Source: Brugia malayi (taxonomy: Eukaryota; Nematoda; Chromadorea; Rhabditida; Onchocercidae). From it: a stretch of DNA of 64,000 bases. Below the pieces are notes generated by a model. The model ran no database searches, was not told where the DNA came from, and saw only the letters and a list, made by a program, of their open reading frames with translations. The translations under genes were made by a program, and so were the position numbers. Location of the stretch: the NCBI RefSeq assembly GCF_000002995.4, contig NW_025062478.1:10412001-10476000 (forward strand). Direction: 5' to 3'. Positions 11,207 through 23,732 of the stretch are shown in pieces. How positions within the stretch are numbered: the stretch's first letter is position 1; each line of letters opens with the position of its first letter.

Positions 11207-13218
11207 GCTTTTAACGATCCGTCTTTCATTCTCTTTCTTTTATTAAATGAATATCAACATAGAGTGTAATAAAAATTCACTTTGCTTATTTCTGGATATA
11301 TTTTTCAATTATACTAATGATTTTATGCATGATAGTTCCCTATATTATAATCAATCTATGTTACTTGTTCGAATGACGAACTATTCGTTACCAATGAAAA
11401 TTCGAAATTTCCCTGAACTTAAAAATCATATAAAAATTAAACTTAGAAATCATAAAAAAGTATCTATAGATAATTTTTTTTTTAAAAAAAGAAAATGAAA
11501 TTTTTGGAAAATCATTTTTTTTTTTCAAAAAAAAACTTTAGTGAATTAAAGTAAACATAATAGATTAATAGTTTTTGTTTTCTTCCAGACAAAAAAAAAA
11601 GGAGACAAAAGAAACGCCCAATAAAAGAAGATTTTTATTTCGGATACTAATGCAACAAGTAATTTTACTCAGGAACTAATGCAGCAGATCTTTTTACTTC
11701 GGGAATTAATGCATGTGAAACGGTTTTAACATCAACTGGATGAAATAACTCCCACAAAAAAAATAATATGATAATAACAATCATTGTTTAATCCTTTATA
11801 CTGAATTGTTTCATTTAAGCTGATATATTGCATTGTTGAAAATAATTTATGCAAAGCATTTGTGACAATGTTTGCAATTTTATTTCATTTTGTTTCAATT
11901 TTTCCACATTTTCCAATCTTTGGGAATATTAATGAGAGGGCAAAACTACATCGCTGCATCTCTTAATATTGATTTATAAGTGCTAAATGATTTCAACAAA
12001 TTTTTGTAATCTTTGGCTTCGACTTCATTTTCAAATTTGCTATGTATGCATGCAAATTAAGCTTATTAAATTTCTTTGCATCATGTAATGTGTGAAAGTA
12101 GTTGTGAAATGAGTACTAATTGATATTTCTGATACTTATCAACCTTTCAAATTTCAACCATAGTAAAATTAAAAAAGAAAAAAACGGTGGTCTTTTTTCC
12201 TAAAGTTCTAAGTCAATCATTAATTCGATGTAGCCTGTCAGTGCTACTCATTAAATATTAGTATTTTAATTGGAATTAGAATTAGCGGTTGAACCCCAGT
12301 AACAAATCGATAGATCAATTGGCTGATTGGAACAATAAAAAGCAAATGAGGAGGATGTTTGGTCTGATACAAATTCACTTGTTCACGATGAATCGGAGTG
12401 TAGCATTCGATTAATTAATGAAGCGCTTGGGAAGTTTGTGTGCAGTGCATAGCTAATCTATCTGATCGTAAATGATTTAACGAAATTAAAATTCGTCATT
12501 TTATTGATTAGTAGATTTGTAACAGTGAAATTCAAGTTAATTCAATATAAACAGATTTGAAGTATGAGGAAAAAAAGTAGCGCAAAAGCAGAAAAAACCG
12601 CAAAATTAGCCTTCGAGGTATAAATAATAGCAAATTTTATTTTTCTTCTTGTTCATTCTCATTTTGCTAGTAAATTATGAGAAAGCAAAAATGAGAAATT
12701 TTCATGTAGAATAATATATTGATATAAATTTGATATGCATACAGTTCAAATCAGACTTCAAAAATTATTCCATTACCTCAAAATTATCTCGGATCTCTAA
12801 ATGGACCAAAAAGGAAAGACAATAGCTCGGTATTGATATACATTAGATAATTTGCTTATTATTCGGCAGCGATAATGCCATGAAAGATGGTGGACGTTGG
12901 AAATGTTATCGCTTGAAAATGTTTGATTTTCGAAAATGATTTTACTGGTTACCGTGGTGTAGCGAGAAAGAAGTGAGATTGTCTCCCAATTTCAGGAGAG
13001 CATTTCACACATTTAATTTTAATGGTTTAATAAAAGCATTTTCAGAAGAAGTTGAAGATAAAAAGTTGAAGCGTTTTCATTGATTACAAGGGTTACAATT
13101 ATTATATTTCTTATTATAGCTTAGTCTTCAAATCACTTTTCATTTATAATCTCTTTTTATTTTCCATTTAATTCAAGTTTATCAACTAACTTCATTTTGC
13201 AATTTACATTATATAATA
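11207..13218. other. Diverged duplicate sequence, no gene
   Basis: The open frame at 11247-11498 overlaps sequence related to the noncoding 39,600 region and is not convincing. The stretch 11,830-12,180 on the minus strand resembles the upstream part of the zinc-finger units. The stretch 12,780-12,960 repeats the CTTATTATTCGGCAGCGATA block also found at about 9,930, 33,305 and 62,505. I see no complete exon. Confidence 0.5.
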
Positions 13219-13421
13219 CTACCATAAAAGAAATAAAGCTTTTGCTAAAATGAAAAAATCTATAATAACATTAGTTAATACCCCTTTTGTATTCTTTGTT
13301 GAATCATATACAATATTATCACTTTGTTTATTTTCTCGATGAATTACGGCTGCAGTTTTCTTCCATGTATCTTCACATATTAGATTAATAGATAACAGAT
13401 TAGCGAAAACCGGATCAACTA
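13219..13421 (-). CDS. Terminal exon of an unrecognised membrane-tailed protein, left arm
   Basis: On the minus strand a TTCTTATTAG acceptor opens a frame of about 67 codons with one cysteine, a charged middle rich in N, K and D, and a hydrophobic C-terminus ending LFLLW before TAG. No ATG lies in frame upstream, so it reads as a last exon. It is repeated in the right arm at 59021-59223 and, cut short, at about 30680-30791. I recognise no family. Confidence 0.3.
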
Positions 13422-14236
13422 CTAATAAGAATAAACACAAAACTTTTTAATAACAAGATAATTAGTGAATGATATTCCGTTCACCAACAGTTTCTTTTTT
13501 TTTCATAGAGATAAAGATAATTCACACCAAAATGACCACGGTCTTTTTTTAGTTTCATTATGGTTGAAATTTGAAAGATTAATAAGTGTTAGAAATCATC
13601 AATTGATACTCATTTGACAGCTACCTTCATCACATTATATGTTGCAAAATATTTTAATAAGCTTAATTTATACATGTACATAGCAAATTTGACAAAACAA
13701 ATTTGAAAATGAAGTCCAAACCAAAGATTAGAAATATTTGCTGAAATCATTGAAAATGTAAAAAAATTGAAGCAGAATGGAATAAAATTGTGCAAAAAAT
13801 ATCACAAGTGCTTTGCATAAATTATTTGCAACAATGCGATATAGCAACTGAAATGGAATTATTTAGTGTATAGGATTAAATAGTGACTGCCATTATCATA
13901 TCACTGTACGTATTTTTTATATCCTATTGTTATTACTATACCTGTGTTATTATACGTGGACATAGGTTATCAATCTACGTACTTTGCCACTCCCATCTGA
14001 ATAAGCACTTATACATACAATTCTCCAACAATACCTAAACAGAAGTAATCAGGTAGCCCAGTCAAACTCTCCTACAAATTTCATTCAGTAAGTTCTGTTT
14101 CACTTATTTCGATAGAAGATGTTACTGCTTTTCAAACTTCTGAATTATGATAGGGATTTTGGATTCGATGATAAATTTGTAAATAATCTAATATATTTAA
14201 AGAAGCATTTACTTGAAGAAATTTCTCCTTTTCGCA

Positions 14237-14244
14237 TTTTTCAG
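14237..14244 (+). promoter_or_regulatory. Trans-splice-type acceptor before zinc-finger gene A1
   Basis: TTTTTCAG is followed by a 25-nt leader to the ATG at 14270. The same arrangement precedes genes A2, B, C, D and every unit of the right-arm array. A spliced-leader acceptor is the simplest reading because no coding frame crosses it in most copies. A cis-spliced 5' UTR exon is the alternative. Confidence 0.5.
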
Positions 14245-14269
14245 AATTGGCAAGAAGTTATTCATTGAC

Positions 14270-15530
14270 ATGCATTTCATCTATATTTTCTTCTTCTTCC
14301 AACTGAACAATATTCAAACCACCGTAAGTCCATTTAAAGTATAAAAATGTAACATAGCGTTGCGATTTAAAATTTTACACGGTATCAGATTGATAATTTC
14401 ATATCATTTGAGGTAGCGCAAACGGATCAAACAGAACCGTTGGATTTATCAATATCAAAAGTGAAAGTGAAGGGGGATGGATTACAAGGCTTATCAATGG
14501 AAAGAAAGGGTGAAGAAGAAATTGGATTGCAAGTGTTGCAAACAAAGCTCTTGGATTTATCGGCTCCAAAAGCAAAAAAGGAAGGAAATAGGGCACAAAG
14601 TTTATCAGTGGAGGGAGTGAGTGATGAACGAATAAAACCACTGTTACGGCTCGTTCCAATCGAAACAGTAGTGAAACTATCAAGGCAAGAAGGAAGGGCG
14701 AGAACGAAGAAGCGTTGTGATATATGTCGAAAGGAAGTATCAAACATGAAAGAACATATGATGACTCATACAGGTGAGAAGCCGTGCAGTTGTCCAATGT
14801 GCAAAAAGAATTTTACTCAGTTCAGTAATATGAAAAAACATATGATGACTCATACCGGCGAAAAGCCGTACAGTTGCCCGACATGCAAAAAAAATTTCAC
14901 TGACTCCAGTAATATGAAAAAACATATGATGACTCATACCGGTGAGAAGCCGTACAGTTGTTCAATATGCAAGAAGAATTTCGCTCAGTCCGGGGATATG
15001 AAAAAACATATGATGACTCATACCGGTGAGAAGCCGTACAGTTGTTCAATATGCAAGAAGAATTTCGCTCAGTCCGGGGATATGAAAAAACATATGATGA
15101 CTCATACCGGCCAAAAGCCGTACAGTTGCCCGACATGCAAAAAAATTTCACTGACTCCAGTAATATGAAAAAACATATGATGACTCATACCCGTGAGAAG
15201 CCGTACAGTTGTTCATTATGCAAAATGAATTTTACTCAGTTCAGTAATCTGAAAGAACATATGATGTTTCATGCCGATGAGAAGCCGTACAGTTGTTCAA
15301 TATGCAAAAAGAATTTCACTCAGCTCGGGGATATGAAAAAACATATGATGATCCACAACGGTGAAAAGCTGCACAGTTGCCCGATATGCAGGAAAAGTTT
15401 CACACATAAACACCATTTGCAGTCTCACATGGGAACTCATGACGTGAATAGACCAGTCTATCACTGTACTGTATGCAGTAAAGATTTTCAGACTAAAGCC
15501 GGCTTGAAATTTCACATGCAGAATCATTAA
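14270..15530 (+). pseudogene. C2H2 zinc-finger gene A1, one frameshift
   Basis: Exon 1 (14270-14323) codes MHFIYIFFFFQLNNIQTT and ends at a phase-0 GTAAGT. Exon 2 starts after TATCAG at 14389. Exon 2 carries PLDLS at 14437-14451, a second LLDLS, a basic RARTKKR stretch, one shortened finger (nine residues between the second Cys and first His instead of twelve), then nine canonical C-x2-C-x12-H-x3-H fingers. The frame breaks near 15144, where a run of seven A replaces the eight A of other copies. The remainder continues in a shifted frame to TAA at 15528-15530. Its right-arm partner (R5) is intact at 363 codons from the PLDLS region, so a consensus error is as likely as real decay. Predicted role: DNA-binding repressor. 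Confidence 0.85.
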
Positions 15531-16480
15531 ACCTTACGCACTTTAAAGAAAAGAAATGCGCTTTGCTATTTCTGTTATTGTTAATTATTTATATTTTCTA
15601 TTGGTCAAATTCTAGTTACATATTCCTTTTTTTGTTGACAAGTTATTGTTGGTTTCTTTGAAGCAATGTGTTGCAATACCTTTCTTTGCTTTGATTATGC
15701 TTGGAATTTAACGAGTTAATGAGTATTGGAAGTTATCAATTGATATTCATTTGACAGCTATTTTCATCACATGGTGTTATATATGATGACTGTAAGATTT
15801 TTACATTTTACACAGATAACACAACTAATTTAAAAATTATTCTAAAAATGAAGTCCAAACGAAATATTTGATGAAGCATTTAACATTTAAAAATCATTAT
15901 TATCAATTATAGGAGCAATGTAGTTTCCTCCTCTCGTTAATATTCCTAAATATTTGAAAATGTGAAAAAATTGAAGCGAAATGAAATAAAATTGCAAAAA
16001 ATGTCACAATTGCTTTGCATAAATTATTTTCAATAACACAATACAGCAGCTGAAAAGAAACTATTCAGTATAAAGGACTAAACATTAACCACTGTTATCA
16101 TTTTATTTTACACTACAGTATATTCTATTATTATTATGCATAGTTACTATGCATATTTTATTATAAGTTGACGCAAAAACAATACACGTAGTTTGCCACT
16201 CCCATCTGAATGAGCATTTATACAAACGATTCTCTAACAATAGCTAAGCGAACGTAATCGGGTAGTCTCTGTCAAACTCTCCTACAAATTTCATTCAGTA
16301 TATTTTGTTCCATTTATTTCGATTGAAGATGTTACCACTTTTCAAACTTTTTAGTTATGATAAGGATTTTGGGATTCGATTATAAATTTTTAATTAATCT
16401 AATATATTTAGAAAAGCATTTACTTGAAGAAATTTCTCCTTTTCGCATTTTTCAGAATTGGCAAGAAGTTATTCATTGAC

Positions 16481-18232
16481 ATGCATTTCATCTATATTTT
16501 CTTCTTCTTCCAACTGAACAATATTCAAACCACCGTAAGTCCATTTAAAGTATAAAAATGTAACATAGCGTTGCGATTTAAAATTTTACACGGTATCAGA
16601 TTGATAATTTCATATCATTTGAGGTAGCGCAAACGGATCAAACAGAACCGTTGGATTTATCAATATCAAAAGTGAAAGTGAAGGGGGATGGATTACAAGG
16701 CTTATCAATGGAAAGAAAGGGTGAAGAAGAAATTGGATTGCAAGTGTTGCAAACAAAGCTCTTGGATTTATCGGCTCCAAAAGCAAAAAAGGAAGGAAAT
16801 AGGGCACAAAGTTTATCAGTGGAGGGAGTGAGTGATGAACGAATAAAACCACTGTTACGGCTCGTTCCAATCGAAACAGTAGTGAAACTATCAAGGCAAG
16901 AAGGAAGGGCGAGAACGAAGAAGCGTTGTGATATATGTCGAAAGGAAGTATCAAACATGAAAGAACATATGATGACTCATACAGGTGAGAAGCCGTGCAG
17001 TTGTCCAATGTGCAAAAAGAATTTTACTCAGTTCAGTAATATGAAAAAACATATGATGACTCATACCGGCGAAAAGCCGTACAGTTGCCCGACATGCAAA
17101 AAAAATTTCACTGACTCCAGTAATATGAAAAAACATATGATGACTCATACCGGTGAGAAGCCGTACAGTTGTTCAATATGCAAGAAGAATTTCGCTCAGT
17201 CCGGGGATATGAAAAAACATATGATGACTCATACCGGTGAGAAGCCGTACAGTGTTCAATATGCAAGAAGAATTTCGCTCAGTCCGGGGATATGAAAAAA
17301 CATATGATGACTCATACCGGCCAAAAGCCGTACAGTTGCCCGACATGCAAAAAAAATTCACTGACTCCATAATATGAAAAAACATATGATGACTCATACC
17401 CGTGAGAAGCCGTACAGTTGTTCATTATGCAAAATGAATTTTACTCAGTTCAGTAATCTGAAAGAACATATGATGTTTCATGCCGATGAGAAGCCGTACA
17501 GTTGTTCAATATGCAAAAAGAATTTCACTCAGTCCGGATATGAAAAAACATATGATGACTCATACCGGCAAAAGCCGTACAGTTGCCCGACATGCAAAAA
17601 AAATTTCACTGACTCCAGTAATATGAAAAAACATATGATGACTCATACCGGTGAGAAGCCGTACAGTTGTTCAATATGCAAGAAGAATTTCGCTCAGTCC
17701 GGGATATGAAAAAACATATGATGACTCATACCGTGAGAAGCCGTACAGTTGTTCAATATGCAAGAAGAATTTCGCTCAGTCCGGGATATGAAAAACATAT
17801 GATGACTCATACCGGCCAAAAGCCGTACAGTTGCCGACATGCAAAAAAAATTTCACTGACTCCAGTAATATGAAAAAACATATGATGATCATACCCGTGA
17901 GAAGCCGTACAGTTGTTCATTATGCAAAATGAATTTTACTCAGTTCAGTAATCTGAAAGAACATATGATGTTTCATGCCGATGAGAAGCCGTACAGTTGT
18001 TCAATATGCAAAAAGAATTTCACTCAGCTCGGGATATGAAAAACATATGATGATCCACAACGGTGAAAAGCTGCACAGTTGCCCGATATGCAGGAAAAGT
18101 TTCACACATAAACACCATTTGCAGTCTCACATGGGAACTCATGACGTGAATAGACCAGTCTATCACTGTACTGTATGCAGTAAAGATTTTCAGACTAAAG
18201 CCGGCTTGAAATTTCACATGCAGAATCATTAA
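16481..18232 (+). pseudogene. C2H2 zinc-finger gene A2, about ten small deletions
   Basis: Leader exon 16481-16534 and exon 2 from 16600 follow the family model and match A1 up to about 17250. The finger array is the expanded 15-finger version, the same length class as R4 in the right arm. It is broken by about ten losses of one or two bases, near 17253, 17360, 17536, 17566, 17700, 17732, 17785, 17835, 17888 and 18033. Several shorten G or A runs, and all are losses. Clustered pure deletions with an intact partner (54195-55841) point to unpolished consensus. If the breaks are real, only the first half would be translated. Confidence 0.85.
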
Positions 18233-20804
18233 ACCTTACGCACTTTAAAGAAAAGAAATGCGCTTTGCTATTTCTGTTATTGTTAATTATTTATATTTTC
18301 TATTGGTCAAATTCTAGTTTACATATTCCTTTTTTGTTGACAGTTATTGTTGGTTTCTTTGAAGCAATGTGTTGCAATACCTTTCTTTGCTTTGATTATG
18401 CTTGGAATTTAACGAGTTAATGAGTATTGGAAGTTATCAATTGATATTCATTTGACAGCTATTTTCATCACATGGTGTTATATATGATGACTGTAAGATT
18501 TTTACATTTTACACAGATAACACAACTAATTTAAAAATTATTCTAAAAATGAAGTCCAAACGAAATATTTGATGAAGCATTTAACATTTAAAAATCATTA
18601 TTATCAATTATAGGAGCAATGTAGTTTCTCCTCTCGTTAATATTCCTAAATATTTGAAAATGTGAAAAAATTGAAGCGAAATGAAATAAAATTGCAAAAA
18701 TGTCACAATTGCTTTGCATAAATTATTTTCAATAACACAATACAGCAGCTGAAAAGAAACTATTCAGTATAAAAGGACTAAACATTAACCACTGTTATCA
18801 TTTTATTTTACACGTTATCAGTATATTCTATTATTATTATGCATAGTTACTATGCATATTTTATTATATAAGTTGACGCCAAAAACAATACACGTAGTTT
18901 GCCACTCCCATCTGAATGAGCATTTATACAAACGATTCTCTAACAATAGCTAAGCGAACGTAATCGGGTAGTCTCTGTCAAACTCTCCTACAAATTTCAT
19001 TCAGTATATTTTGTTCCATTTATTTCGATTGAAGATGTTACCACTTTTCAAACTTTTTAGTTATGATAAGGATTTTGGGATTCGATTATAAATTTTATAA
19101 TAATCTAATATATTTGGAATAGCATTTACTTGATGAAATTTCTCCTTTGCGTAGTCAAATGAGTACAATTGATATTTCTAACAATTATCAACCTTTCAAA
19201 TTTAAACCATAATAAAAAAAGAGAAAATAAAAGCGTAGTCTTTTTTTAAAAATAAAAACTCCATAGTGACAATGAATAATGTTTAGAGGAAGAAATAATG
19301 AATGATGATTATTTGATCATAATCAAAATAAAATGTTTTCTTATTAAACTTTCATCATCAATAAACTTTTTTTCCCATTCAAACATGATTCATGCTTTTA
19401 TTTAAATGGTAGAAGAGATATAACAACATGTTCCTTTATATAACTCTTCAAGTGTTTCATCCATTCGAAGCATTTATTAGTTGCCAACCAATTATTCGGT
19501 CATTTCACAATAGAAAATCAGAGCTTATTTCTATTTAGCATCATTAAAAATTACGCTTTACGTCTTATTTTCAATTAAATACGCATTGCTATTCCTGTTA
19601 TTATTGATTATTTATATTTTTCATCAGCAAATTCTTCTGTCATTTGTCTTTATTTGTTAAATAATTCTCTCTCACTATTATTGTTGTTATAGTTGCGTTA
19701 ATCTTGGTCATATAAATTTTTATCATTTTTCATGTCATTTTTCTTGTTAAGATCAATCAAAATCTCCTTAAAATAGCGCCCAACATGCATGATATAATTG
19801 GCAAACTTTAATAATATAGTAGCATCACTTTAACTCAGTTTACATACAGTACATTCTTTCTGAAAAATGAACTAATCAAGTATCATCTCACAGATCTTGT
19901 ATAAACGAAGCGTCTCGCTTGCTTTATTTCACTATAAAAAACATTCAGAAAATTAAGTAACCATACATAAAACAAGTACAAAATGAGAAAGAAAACAAAC
20001 AATGAAAGTAATATAACGGGCGTTCATGTGAACACACGCTTGAAATCATGGCAGAAATAACAAAAGATACAAATAAATAGTAAATATAGCAGCCATCATA
20101 CTTTTTTACTCATGTGAAGGAATTTTATGAACAAAAGTCTGTGTTCATAATTTTGCAGTGAATTAAACCCAGCCATGATATTGCTAATTTACTTAGCAAT
20201 TATACATTAATGAACTTAATTAGTGACATAGGCTTAGGAAAAAAATATGTAATCAATAAGAGTAACAGAATTTTCTTATAGAAGAACAACAAACAATTCA
20301 AGCCAAAATTTAAATATTTACACTTACATCCAGACTAGCAACTTCTCCCAAAATAATTAAATTTACAAATCTTCTACGACAAATTTGATGCCACAAGCCA
20401 GGAAAAGGAATATAATTACAATAGCCTTTACTATTATTGATGGCTTGGAAATAAATTGAAAAGGTGTGATTCATGAAGGAAACAGTTACATGGTAAACTG
20501 CTTTATTAGCATGAGGCTCTATACTGCTGTAGCTTCGTCCTGAATAACATCATATTGTAGGCGATATATATTTGAAATTTATAAAAGTTTGCTTTCTTTA
20601 CAGGTGCATGAAATTCAGTTCTTTCTAGTTCAAGATGCTTCAAACATTTATATTTTCTGAAAGGTCCATTCTAGTGTTTAATTAACATGCAAAAATGTTT
20701 TCAGTTTTCAGTCTTCTTATATAGCAAGCAATATGCGTAAAAAAGTATATGATTTACAATAAGAAAGAGTAACCAGTCTAACAAAAAGCTTGATTATACA
20801 GTAA

Positions 20805-20841
<37 letters not shown>

Positions 20842-22193
20842 GATTAGTTTACAAGCAAATTTAATTACTAGTTGACAAACCGCAAAGGATATTATTAAGC
20901 AAAGGTTGTTAACTTCGTAGATTCAAGGATAATTCACAATTAGTGGCGACACAATAATGAGATCAACTAAATGAGCAAATACTGTGTAAACAATATGTAA
21001 AAGATTTAAGACTAAACATAGGGTTGAAAACAAAAAGAGTTATAAGCTTTATTTGCAAGATTTCATAGAACATATTACTTACTCATATAATATTTTAGAG
21101 TCTCACGATATTAAAATTACTATGAACACTTCCCTACGGGAAAGTGCCTAGTAATTTTACCAAGAATCAGGAGAATTCAACTTCAGTTCTTCTCTATCAA
21201 GTTACTGTGCTAACTGCTTCTGCTAATAAAGGAATTATTATATTTTTTTGTTACCCCAAACATTTAAATCCAACAAATCTCTTCGAGATCAGCAGCCTCT
21301 CTCAAAATAATTGAATTTATAAATCTTCCACGACAGCCAACTGTTATTGGACGGAACCAACGTTGTTCCTAACTGGTAGGACTTTACCGCCTTTTTTTTA
21401 GTTTTATTATGCTTGGAATTTGAAGGGTTAATGAATATTAGAAATCATCAAATGTAATCATTTGATTTGAAGCTATCGTCATCACATGGTGTTATATACG
21501 ATGACTGTAAAAATTTTTAATATGCTTAATTTACACAGATGACACAAAGCAAATTTGAAAATAAACTTTAAAAATGAAATCCAAACGAAATATTTGATGA
21601 AAAATTTAACATTCATAAATCAATATTATCAATTACAAGAGTTGCAGCAACGTAGTTTTCCCTCTCGTTAATATTCCCAAAGACTGGAAAATGTGGAAAA
21701 ATTGAAACAAAAGGAAATAATATTGCAAAAAATGTCACAATTGCTATACATAAATTATTTTCAACAGTATAATATAGCAACTGAAATGAAATTATTCAGT
21801 GTAAAGGATCAAACACTGATTGCTATTATCATATCATTATACGTAATATTTTATATTCTATTATTATTATCCCCATATTGTTTATTACACGCGGACGTAA
21901 GTTATTAATATACGTAGTTTGCCACCTCCATCTGAATGAGCATTTATACATGCGATTATTTAACAATATCTAACAGAAGTAACAGAAGGCCTCTGTCAAA
22001 CTCTCTTCCACAAATTTCTTTCATTTATTTTGTTCTCTTTTCAGAGCTCTGATTAGAATTTTGGGACTCGATGATAATCTAGAAAAGCATTTATTTGGGC
22101 AAATTTTTCCTTCGGCATTTGTCAATGAGCAATTGCCTAGTAAATTTGAATGTTTTCAGAATTGGCAACAAATTATTCTCGTTGGCAGTTGGC
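18233..22193. other. Gene-poor interval (left arm)
   Basis: The stretch 18233-19140 is the 3' flank and upstream part of an array unit. The stretch 19440-19545 is an inverted copy of about 24300-24400. From 19540 the sequence matches the 3' flank of gene B after its stop, so a zinc-finger coding part has been lost there. A 34-base poly-A run lies at 20806-20839 (28 T in the right arm). Related direct copies of about 60 bp lie at 20335-20400 and 21288-21345. The stretch 21693-21897 is an open exon-like segment with a membrane-spanning end and a GTAAGT donor, aligned to the upstream first exon of gene C, but its 5' side contains a stop. Confidence 0.6.
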
Positions 22194-23732
22194 ATGCATT
22201 TCATCTATTTCTTCTTCTTCTTTTGCAACTGAACAATATTCAAACAACCGTAAGCCCATTTAAAGTTTAAAAAATAGAACATAGCGTTGCGATACCATGG
22301 AGATTTAAATTTTTACCCGGTATGAGATTGATAATTGCATATCATTTGAGGTAGCGCAAACGGATCAAACAGAACCATTGGATTTATCAATATCAAAAGT
22401 GAAAGAGAAAGGCAATGCATTACAAGGCTTATCAATGGAAAGAAAGTGTGAAGAAGAAATTGGACTGCAATTGCTTCAAACAAAAACATTGTATTCAACC
22501 GCTTCAAAAGTCAGTGATGAACGAATTCCAATCGAAACAGTCATGAAAGTAATGGAAATGTCAAAGCAGGAAAGTAGAACGAAAAAGAAGCAACGCCACG
22601 ATGTACACCAAAAGCAAGAACATACGATGACTCATACCGATGAGAAGCCGTACAGTTGTCCGACATGCAAAAAGAACTTTACTCAGTTCAGTAATATGAA
22701 AAAACATATGATGACTCATACCGGTGAGAAGCCGTGCAGTTGTCCAATGTGCAAAAAGAATTTTACTCAGTTCAGTAATATGAAAAAACATATGATGACT
22801 CATACCGGTGAGAAAGCGTACAGTTGTTCAATATGCAAAAAGAATTTCACTCAGTTCAGTAATATGAAAAAACATATGATGACTCATACCGGTGAGAAGC
22901 CGTACAGTTGTTCAATATGCAAAAAGAATTTCACTCAGTTCGGGATATGAAAAAACATGTGATGACTCATACCGGTGAGAAGCCGTACAGTTGTTCAATA
23001 TGCAAGAAGAATTTCACTCAATTCGGGGATATGAAAAAACATATGATGACTCATACCGGTGAAAAGCCGTACAGTTGTCCAGTATGCAAAAAGAGCTTCA
23101 TTGAGTCCGGCAATAGAAAAAGGCATATGATGACACATGCCGGTAGAAAACCGTACAGTTGTTCAGTATGCAAAAAGAATTTCACTCAGTTCGGGGATGT
23201 GAAAAAACATATGATGACTCATACCGGTGAGAAACCATACAATTGTCCGATATGCAAAAGGAATTTCACTAACTCCGCTAATATTAAGCAACACATGCTG
23301 ACTCATGCCGGTCAAAAGCCGTACAGTTGTCCAACATGCAAAAAAAATTTTACTCAGTTCAGTAATATGAAAAAACATGTGATGATTCATACCGGTGAGA
23401 AGCCGTACAGTTGTTCAATATGCAAAAAGAATTTTACTCAATTGGGAAATATGAAAATACATATGATGATTCATACCGGTGAGAAGCCGTACAGTTGTTC
23501 AATATGCAAGAAAAGTTTCACTCAGTTCGGGGATATGAAAAAACATATGCTGATTCATACCGGTGAAAAGCCGTACAATTGTCCAATATGCAGAAAAAGT
23601 TTCACACAAAAATACCATTTGCAGTCTCACATGCTAACTCATGATATAAACAGACCAGTCTACCACTGTACTGTATGCAGTAAAGATTTTCAGACTAAAT
23701 GCGGATTGAAATTACACATGCGGGATCATTAA
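22194..23732 (+). pseudogene. C2H2 zinc-finger gene B, left copy, two frameshifts
   Basis: Leader exon 22194-22249 is 56 bases, one T short of the 57-base right-arm leader, so its frame closes early. Exon 2 starts at 22327 and carries PLDLS, then a variant second motif (TLYST), then a basic RTKKKQRH stretch. The shortened first finger of the family has lost its cysteines here. Thirteen canonical fingers follow. A missing G near 22943 breaks the fourth finger. Finger order differs from the right copy: a CSCPMC finger is present second, and the sixth/seventh pair of the right copy is fused into one finger with QFGDV. The right copy is intact. The breaks look like consensus errors, but the finger differences are in frame and look real. 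Confidence 0.85.

Noticed and set aside
11247..11498. 83-codon frame, also at 60944-61195
   Set aside because: Lies in AT-rich sequence related to the noncoding region near 39,600, and runs into a poly-T/A stretch.
14399..14797. Antisense frames of 132 and 106 codons opposite the zinc-finger linker, repeated in every A-type copy
   Set aside because: They are shadows of the sense coding frame. Their conservation follows from the sense gene and they have no splice or start context.
14740..15151. Antisense frames of repeated SSYVFSY or MSHHMFFH units across the fingers
   Set aside because: Reverse-strand reading of the 84-bp finger repeat.
20806..20839. Poly-A run as a retroposon tail
   Set aside because: No target-site duplication or coding sequence beside it was seen. 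The length differs between arms, as expected for a slippage-prone run.
22061..22249. Reading the upstream segment of gene B as a longer N-terminus (LDDNLEKHLFG onward)
   Set aside because: It joins the leader frame only because the left copy lacks one T. In the right arm the ATG-started leader is in frame and the longer frame is not.
22680..23700. Regular repeats of about 84 bp resembling a CRISPR array or minisatellite
   Set aside because: The period is one zinc finger plus linker and the frame is coding; there are no unique spacers.
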